Shown here in pieces: positions 59,248 through 64,000 of a DNA stretch of 64,000 nt (the first letter of the stretch is position 1; every line of letters begins with the position of its first letter). The notes below the pieces were generated by a model that made no database searches, was not told the origin of the DNA, and saw only the letters and a list, made by a program, of their open reading frames with translations. Origin of the DNA: Dechloromonas sp. ZY10 (GTDB lineage Bacteria; Pseudomonadota; Gammaproteobacteria; Burkholderiales; Rhodocyclaceae); assembly GCF_041378895.1 (NCBI RefSeq), contig NZ_CP144212.1:2961501-3025500 (forward strand), in the 5' to 3' direction. A program made the translations under genes and the position numbers.

Positions 59248-59748
59248 TCAGCGCTTGCGCGCCTGCTGCTCAATAAACAATTGGATCGCCCAGGCCAGTT
59301 CCTGGGGCAGGATGCCGTCCCAGGCCGGCATGTGGGTGACGCCGACGATCACCTTGCCCTGGCGCACGCTTTTGGCGAAGTAGGCGTCGTTGTCGCGCTG
59401 GCACCAGGCTTTGAGCTCCGCATCGTCAATCCGGTGGCAGCTGCGGTTGAGGTTGCGCAAATCGGGCGCGGGTGCGGCGTTGGTGCTGGCGTCGGCGCCG
59501 TGGCAACGGGCGCAGGCCTGGCTGTAAGCTGCCTGACCTGGCGCCAAGGCCGTTTCGGCAGCGGCCTGCCCACGGTAAGGATTGGCCGCCTGCCACGCTT
59601 TGCCGAGCGCCGGCAGCGCAGCCGCATCCACTTGCGGGGCTTGCGCGACCTCGGCCCGCAGCGTCCCCGTGACCAAACCCAGGCCCAAGCCCAGCCCCAA
59701 CAGCAGCGCCGCCGCGCGGCGGCCGCAGAAAAACGCATGGAATGACAT
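59248..59748 (-). CDS. pedF: Cytochrome c-550, PedF type
   Basis: 166 residues. Signal peptide, then one haem c site CARCHG, followed by a second Cys pair region (RSCHRIDDAELKAWCQRD) and HMPAWDGILPQELAWAI holding the axial Met. Matches the PedF-type cytochromes that take electrons from PQQ alcohol dehydrogenases. The ATG at 59748 lies 7 bases after the pentapeptide-repeat gene, which follows the calcium-type dehydrogenase. Confidence 0.85.
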   Translation of the reverse strand: MSFHAFFCGRRAAALLLGLGLGLGLVTGTLRAEVAQAPQVDAAALPALGKAWQAANPYRGQAAAETALAPGQAAYSQACARCHGADASTNAAPAPDLRNLNRSCHRIDDAELKAWCQRDNDAYFAKSVRQGKVIVGVTHMPAWDGILPQELAWAIQLFIEQQARKR

Positions 59749-59755
59749 AAGCACC

Positions 59756-60319
59756 TCACCAGTCCTTGGGGTCCGGGCAGCCGGTGCAGCCCGTGAAATC
59801 GGCGTCCTGGAAGACGGTAAAGCGTCGGTAACTACCGCTCAGGTCGGCGCCGCGCAGATTGACCGTAAAGAACTTGGCCTCCTGCAGATTGCTGTGGGTC
59901 AGCCGCGCGCCTTGAAACCAGGCGAAATTGGCCTTGGCCGCTTCGAGATTGGCACCGGTCAGATCGGCATTGCTGAAATCGGTGCGGAACAGGCGGGCAA
60001 ACTCCAGATCAGCCCCGACCAGCCGCGCCCCGCGAAAGGTGGCGGTAGGCGCTGCCGCCTTGTTCAGGCGGGCAGCAGTGAGATCGGCACCGTCGAAATT
60101 GGCGCCGGCCAGATTGGCGCCGGTAAAGTTGGCGCGGGCCAGCTGGGCGCCAGAAAAATCGGCCCCGGCCAGGTTCCTCCCGGCCAGATTGGCGTGACGC
60201 AGGTCGGCACCGCGACACTGGGCATGTGGCCACAGGCCGCAACCATTGATCACCAGCGTTTCTTCGCCGGCCACCACGGTCAACGGCAACAACAGGGCAA
60301 AAAGGACAAGACGACGCAT
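59756..60319 (-). CDS. Secreted pentapeptide-repeat protein
   Basis: 187 residues with a signal peptide (LVLFALLLPLTVVAG). About 20 pentapeptide units A(D/N)LxX form a right-handed beta helix (GADLRHANLAGRNLAGADFS and on). Pairs of Cys at both ends (CGLWPHAQC; CTGCP). A pentapeptide protein is a regular neighbour of the PQQ dehydrogenase and PedF genes in the Pseudomonas ped/exa clusters; the function is unknown. Confidence 0.87.
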   Translation of the reverse strand: MRRLVLFALLLPLTVVAGEETLVINGCGLWPHAQCRGADLRHANLAGRNLAGADFSGAQLARANFTGANLAGANFDGADLTAARLNKAAAPTATFRGARLVGADLEFARLFRTDFSNADLTGANLEAAKANFAWFQGARLTHSNLQEAKFFTVNLRGADLSGSYRRFTVFQDADFTGCTGCPDPKDW

Positions 60320-60463
60320 CGCAGCGGCCTCCTGATGGACGCGGGCGCCAGCCACATGCGCTGGGCCCGGTGAACGAAATGACTGAGCCGGTACCCATGC
60401 AGCACCGGCCCCGCCCGGAGCGCCACTCGACTACGCAGCACTCCGCCCCAGATCATTGGCCGC

Positions 60464-62332
60464 TCAGCGCTTGGCCGATTTGGGCAGCTTGAACACCCAC
60501 ATCGAGCCGCCCTGCGTCACCTGCTTGGTCAGGTCGGCCATATCGCCGCCCCACAGCGGCACCGCACCGCCGTAGCCGGACTGGATACCGACAAACTGCT
60601 CGCCGTCCATTTCCCAGGTAATCGGCACCGAAACCACGCCGGAGCCGGTCTGGAACTTCCACAGTTCCTTGCCGTTCTTGGCGTCGAAGGCTTTGACATA
60701 GCCATCGGAGGTGCCGGTGAACACTAGGCCGCCGGCAGTGGTCAGCGTGCCCGCCCAGAGCGGGAACTTCTCCTTGTGCTCCCAGGCGATCTTGCCGGTC
60801 TTGGGATCGATGGCGCGCAAGGTGCCGACGTGATCGTCAAACAGGCGCTTGATGCGGAAGCCCTGGCCGAGATAGGCGTTGCCGGCCTTGTAGGTCAGCT
60901 TTTCGGTCCAGTAGTCCATCGCCCAGTGGTTGGCCGGGATGTAGAACAGTTCGGTCTGCGGGCTGTAGCTCATCGGCATCCAGTTGGTGCCGCCCAGGAA
61001 AGGCGGCGAGACAAAGACCGATTCGCCCTTGTCGGCCCCGGCCTTGGGCAATGGCGGCCGGTTACCGGCTTCAATCGGCTTGCCGGTCTTGAGGTCGAAG
61101 CCCTTGGCCCAGGTGATCCCTTCGACAAACGGCCAGGCCCCGAGCAAGGCATTCGGCTTGTTCGGATAACCGGCGCCGTCGGAAAGCTTCTCGCGGTCGG
61201 TGACGAAGAAGAAACCGTTGCGGTCGGCATGCGCCGAAGCCTTGACCAGCTTGCCGGTCTTCGGGTCTTTGTATTCAAAGAGCACCACCGAGTTGTTGCC
61301 GGAAAAATCCCAGGCGTCGTTCGGCGTGTGCTGGTAAAAACCTTTCAGCTCGCCGGTGCTGGCATCGACATAGGCCTGACCGGAGGTGAACAGGCTGTCC
61401 CAGTTGCGCGGATCGTCGCCTTCCTTGGTCCGGTGCCAGGTGTTCCACGGCGCCGGGTTGCCGGAGCCGATCACGACCATGTTCTTGTCCACATCGTAAC
61501 TGGCGGTTTGCCACGGTGCACCGCCGCCGTGGTGCCAGGCTTCGACCTTCTTGCCATCCGGCCCTTCCGGCCAGCTCGGCGCCTTCGGGTCGCCGGTCGG
61601 GGTGCTTTCCTTCCCGTTCAGGCGGCCCATATGGCCTTCGACCATCGGCCGCGCCCAAACCTCCTCGCCGGTATCGGGATCGCGGGCAAACAGATAGCCG
61701 ACGACGCCGAACTCATCACCGGACGAGCCATGCACCAGCAGCACCTTGCCGCTCTTCTGATCCTTGACCACGAAGGGGGCGCCGGTCATCGTGTAGCCGA
61801 CCTTGTGGTCACCGAACTTCTTGCGCCAGACCACCTTGCCGGTATCTTTGTTGAGGGCGACGATGGCCGCATCCAGCGTCCCGAAGTAAATCTTGTCGCC
61901 ATAGATCGCGGCCCCCCGGTTGATCACGTCGCAGCAGGGACGGATGTCATCGGGCAGACGCGCTTCGTATTCCCACAGGCGCTTGCCGGTGCGCGCATCG
62001 ATGGCAAAAATCCGCGAGTACGATGCAGTGACGTAGATCACGCCATCATGGACCAGCGCCTGCGCCTCCTGGCCACGCTGTTTCTCGCCGCCAAAGGAAA
62101 AACTCCACGCCGGCACCAGATCCTCAACGTTCTTGGTATTGATTCTGGTCAGAGTGCTATGCCGCTGCGCCTTGAGGCCGAGGCCGTAGGAGAGCACATC
62201 GCCCGGTGTTTTATCGTCATTGAGAATGTCTTCCCAACTGACGCTCTTGCTGGCCAGCGCCGGTGCGCTGCAGGCCAGGGCAACCAGACCGGCAAGCAAG
62301 GTCTGGCGAAAGGAATGGCGTGGGGTGGTCAT
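60464..62332 (-). CDS. PQQ alcohol dehydrogenase, calcium-dependent type
   Basis: 622 residues with a signal peptide (LLAGLVALACSAPALA). Same family as the lanthanide-type enzyme: vicinal Cys133-Cys134 ([10 protein letters not shown]), GSGNPAPWNTW, and catalytic Asp342 in AWDFSGNN. Ser344 stands where the lanthanide enzyme has Asp, as in the calcium-dependent PedE/ExaA type. No cytochrome domain. The two enzymes share long identical stretches but also have clear insertions (PTGDPKAPSWPEG here). Followed by the pentapeptide and PedF genes on the same strand. Confidence 0.93.
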   Translation of the reverse strand: MTTPRHSFRQTLLAGLVALACSAPALASKSVSWEDILNDDKTPGDVLSYGLGLKAQRHSTLTRINTKNVEDLVPAWSFSFGGEKQRGQEAQALVHDGVIYVTASYSRIFAIDARTGKRLWEYEARLPDDIRPCCDVINRGAAIYGDKIYFGTLDAAIVALNKDTGKVVWRKKFGDHKVGYTMTGAPFVVKDQKSGKVLLVHGSSGDEFGVVGYLFARDPDTGEEVWARPMVEGHMGRLNGKESTPTGDPKAPSWPEGPDGKKVEAWHHGGGAPWQTASYDVDKNMVVIGSGNPAPWNTWHRTKEGDDPRNWDSLFTSGQAYVDASTGELKGFYQHTPNDAWDFSGNNSVVLFEYKDPKTGKLVKASAHADRNGFFFVTDREKLSDGAGYPNKPNALLGAWPFVEGITWAKGFDLKTGKPIEAGNRPPLPKAGADKGESVFVSPPFLGGTNWMPMSYSPQTELFYIPANHWAMDYWTEKLTYKAGNAYLGQGFRIKRLFDDHVGTLRAIDPKTGKIAWEHKEKFPLWAGTLTTAGGLVFTGTSDGYVKAFDAKNGKELWKFQTGSGVVSVPITWEMDGEQFVGIQSGYGGAVPLWGGDMADLTKQVTQGGSMWVFKLPKSAKR

Positions 62333-62468
62333 GATTTGAGTAGTCTCCGGATGTTGTTCGTCAGGCCTGAACGCTCGGTTGGGCGGTGGCTTGCCTGTCA
62401 ATCGCGACAGGTGGAGCGAGTATAGGAAGCAGCTTTTGCCGCCGTCTCGGGAGGCCTGCCCGCTCAAT

Positions 62469-62485
62469 TCGGGAAATTTTCCCGA
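62469..62485. promoter_or_regulatory. Palindrome between dehydrogenase and sensor kinase genes
   Basis: TCGGGAAA-T-TTTCCCGA, a perfect 17-base dyad in the divergent promoter region. Candidate operator for a regulator of either gene. Confidence 0.5.
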
Positions 62486-62546
62486 CAACGCTGGCCGCCG
62501 GTACGAAACCTGCAGACAAGACGGCATTTCATGGACAGGAATCCGC

Positions 62547-63836
62547 ATGGACCTGCGCAAACGACTCCTGCTCTGGCTGGGCAGCCTGCTCGCCGGGCTG
62601 CTCTTGATGGTGGCTGCGAGCAGCCTGTATTCACTGGTCAGCGACATCCGCAGCGAAGTTTCGGCCTCCGAGCGACTGGTCGCCTTTTTGATTGCTGCAA
62701 GCCAGGAGCCGCCCGCAAGCAGCGAGCAGCTACAAGCGCAACTGCGCGAGGCCGGCTTGCGCCACGTCAAGATCGCGACTCATCCCGAAGCTGTGCAACC
62801 CGACGACCAATCGGCCCTCTCCCGCCTGCTCGGGGCCAGTCCGCTGGTCAGCCCGCCACATCCACTGCGTCTGGGGGCGCATCAATTCTGGATTGCGCCG
62901 AATCCGCAGTCCGAAATCGAAGAGCGGCTGGCGAGCACTGTTCGACTTTGCATCACCCTGTTGTTCTATTCTGGAGCAACGCTGCTCGCCGCCTGGTGGG
63001 CGGCCGACCGGGCGCTGAGCCCGGTGCGCGAACTGGAGGCCGGCCTGCGCCGGCTGGCGGCCGACCAGCCCTGCGCCCTGCCGGCCTTTGCCCTGCGCGA
63101 GTTCCGGCGCGTGGCGCAAGCCATCGAGACCCTGGCGCAAGCCCTCGACACTGCCCGCGCCGCCCGCCAGCAACTGGCGCGCGACCTGCTCAGCGTGCAG
63201 GAAAACGAGCGGCGGACACTGGCAAGGGAATTGCATGACGATTTCGGGCAGAACCTGACGGCCATCGGCTTGACCGCCGCCCATCTCGAACGCCGTGCCG
63301 GGCAACTCACCGCCGAACAGCTGACTACTTGCGCCCGCGAACTCAAGCGCGATGTGCGCCAGATTCGCGAGCAACTGCGACAGATGCTCAAGCGCCTGCG
63401 TCCGCACGGACTCGATGCCGCCGGTCTGAGCAGTGCGCTGCGCGAGCTGGTCGATGGCTGGCGGCAGCGGGAAACCGGCATCGGTTTCAGCCTGGAGATC
63501 GCGGCAGACCTGCCGCCCGTAGACGCGGAGGAAGCGCTGGTGATTTATCGGATCGTGCAAGAAGGGCTGACCAATGTCGTGCGCCACAGCGGCGCCACGC
63601 ACTGCGGGATCGTGGTCGGACATGCGCCGGACGGTCTGTTTGTCCATGTCGCGGACGATGGCAAAGGCCTGCCCGAGGTGGGCATCGCCCGGCGCGGCGG
63701 ACTGCTCGGCATGGAAGAACGCCTGGCCATGGCCGGCGGCCACCTGCGCGTGAACCATCGCCCACCGCACGGCCTATCCCTGGAAGCCTGCCTGCCCCGC
63801 CCGCATCCGCCCCGTACGGATAAGGAGGACGCATGA
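62547..63836 (+). CDS. Sensor histidine kinase, NarL/HisKA_3 type
   Basis: 429 residues. Two membrane helices (about 8-30 and 133-153) flank a periplasmic sensor loop of about 100 residues. HAMP-like linker, then HisKA_3 with RELHDDFGQNLTAIG (His230) and HATPase (EGLTNVVRHS, ADDGKGLPE, GLLGMEERLAMAGG). The gene is divergent from the calcium-type dehydrogenase and overlaps the response-regulator gene by 4 bases. Position and type recall PedS2/PedR2 and ExaD/ExaE, which control PQQ dehydrogenases. Confidence 0.92.
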   Translation: MDLRKRLLLWLGSLLAGLLLMVAASSLYSLVSDIRSEVSASERLVAFLIAASQEPPASSEQLQAQLREAGLRHVKIATHPEAVQPDDQSALSRLLGASPLVSPPHPLRLGAHQFWIAPNPQSEIEERLASTVRLCITLLFYSGATLLAAWWAADRALSPVRELEAGLRRLAADQPCALPAFALREFRRVAQAIETLAQALDTARAARQQLARDLLSVQENERRTLARELHDDFGQNLTAIGLTAAHLERRAGQLTAEQLTTCARELKRDVRQIREQLRQMLKRLRPHGLDAAGLSSALRELVDGWRQRETGIGFSLEIAADLPPVDAEEALVIYRIVQEGLTNVVRHSGATHCGIVVGHAPDGLFVHVADDGKGLPEVGIARRGGLLGMEERLAMAGGHLRVNHRPPHGLSLEACLPRPHPPRTDKEDA

Positions 63837-64000
63837 TCCGCATCATTCTGGTCGATGACCATGCCGTGGTCCGCTCCGGGTATCGCCGCCTGCTCGACCA
63901 TGAGCCGGGCTTCGCAGTGATTGGCGAAGCCGCGAGTGCCGACGAGGCGTATGCGCTGGTCGTCCAGCAAACCCCCGATGTGGCGGTGGTTGACCTCAGC
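63833..64000 (+). CDS. Response regulator, 3' end outside the window
   Basis: First 56 residues only. Receiver domain start MIRIILVDDHAVVRSGYRRL with the acidic pair Asp8-Asp9 and the phosphate acceptor Asp54 (VAVVDLS). Probably a NarL/LuxR-type regulator by partner and sequence, but the output domain is not in the window. AAGGAGGA precedes the ATG. Confidence 0.9.
   Translation, partial: MIRIILVDDHAVVRSGYRRLLDHEPGFAVIGEAASADEAYALVVQQTPDVAVVDLS

Noticed and set aside
60275..60284. CACGGTCAAC inside the pentapeptide-repeat gene
   Set aside because: Encodes part of the signal peptide with ordinary codons and lacks the core; probably chance.
59756..60319. Regularly spaced short DNA repeats suggesting a CRISPR-like array
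   Set aside because: They are the codons of a pentapeptide-repeat protein; no constant repeat with unique spacers and no cas genes.

Overview
The window looks like chromosomal DNA from a GC-rich betaproteobacterium, most likely of the Rhodocyclales (Dechloromonas/Azonexus-like). This is inferred from gene content and order: leuS-lptE-holA, hemA/prfA/prmC/grxD, nirBD-nirC with a PP2C-kinase fusion, and many c-di-GMP and two-component proteins. I see no rRNA, tRNA, CRISPR array, prophage, transposase or plasmid gene.

Layout. 1-3.7 kb: leuS (5' cut by the window edge), lptE, holA. 3.7-8.4 kb: a signalling cassette of TonB-dependent receptor, YfiR-like protein and hybrid histidine kinase. 8.4-12.5 kb: a small Cys-rich protein, proA, a diguanylate cyclase, an alkyltransferase and a XerD-type recombinase. 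12.6-16.4 kb: a binding lipoprotein translationally coupled to a second hybrid kinase. 16.4-22 kb: ybaK, a ZIP transporter, a CBS protein, folB, plsY, a Spy/CpxP-like protein and an OsmC protein. 22-27.2 kb: grxD, prmC, prfA and hemA, interrupted by an opposing diguanylate cyclase. 27.2-32.9 kb: sulfate transport (cysA, cysW, cysT, sbp), a Pal-like lipoprotein and modA. 32.9-36.5 kb: an arsenic operon. 36.5-42.4 kb: assimilatory nitrite reductase with a sigma54-type promoter and a structured leader. 42.4-47.9 kb: a gene-poor lower-GC patch, amtB with sigma54 and NtrC sites, mltA, an AAA ATPase and a MutT-ThiE fusion.

48-64 kb is the most interesting part. It is a periplasmic alcohol-oxidation island built around two PQQ-dependent alcohol dehydrogenases. 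One carries the extra Asp of lanthanide-dependent enzymes (WDFD); the other has Ser there (WDFS), as in calcium enzymes. The lanthanide-type gene is divergent from a tightly overlapping operon: SoxYZ-like carrier, quinoprotein-relay metallohydrolase, a dedicated TonB, two TonB-dependent receptors and a DUF302-like protein. Both arms have near-identical consensus sigma54 promoters (TGGCAC-N5-TTGCA), with an inverted repeat almost midway between them. Beside the calcium-type enzyme lie a pentapeptide-repeat protein, a PedF-like cytochrome c and a NarL-type two-component system. I infer a lanthanide-switch alcohol oxidation system with its own outer-membrane metal or metallophore uptake.

A second genome-scale signal is a family of short stem-loop repeats with arms TGCYACGGTYRAC / GTYRACCGTRGCA around an A-run/T-run core. 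Four two-armed copies all lie in gaps between converging genes. About ten one-armed copies lie mostly at gene ends or inside gene termini.
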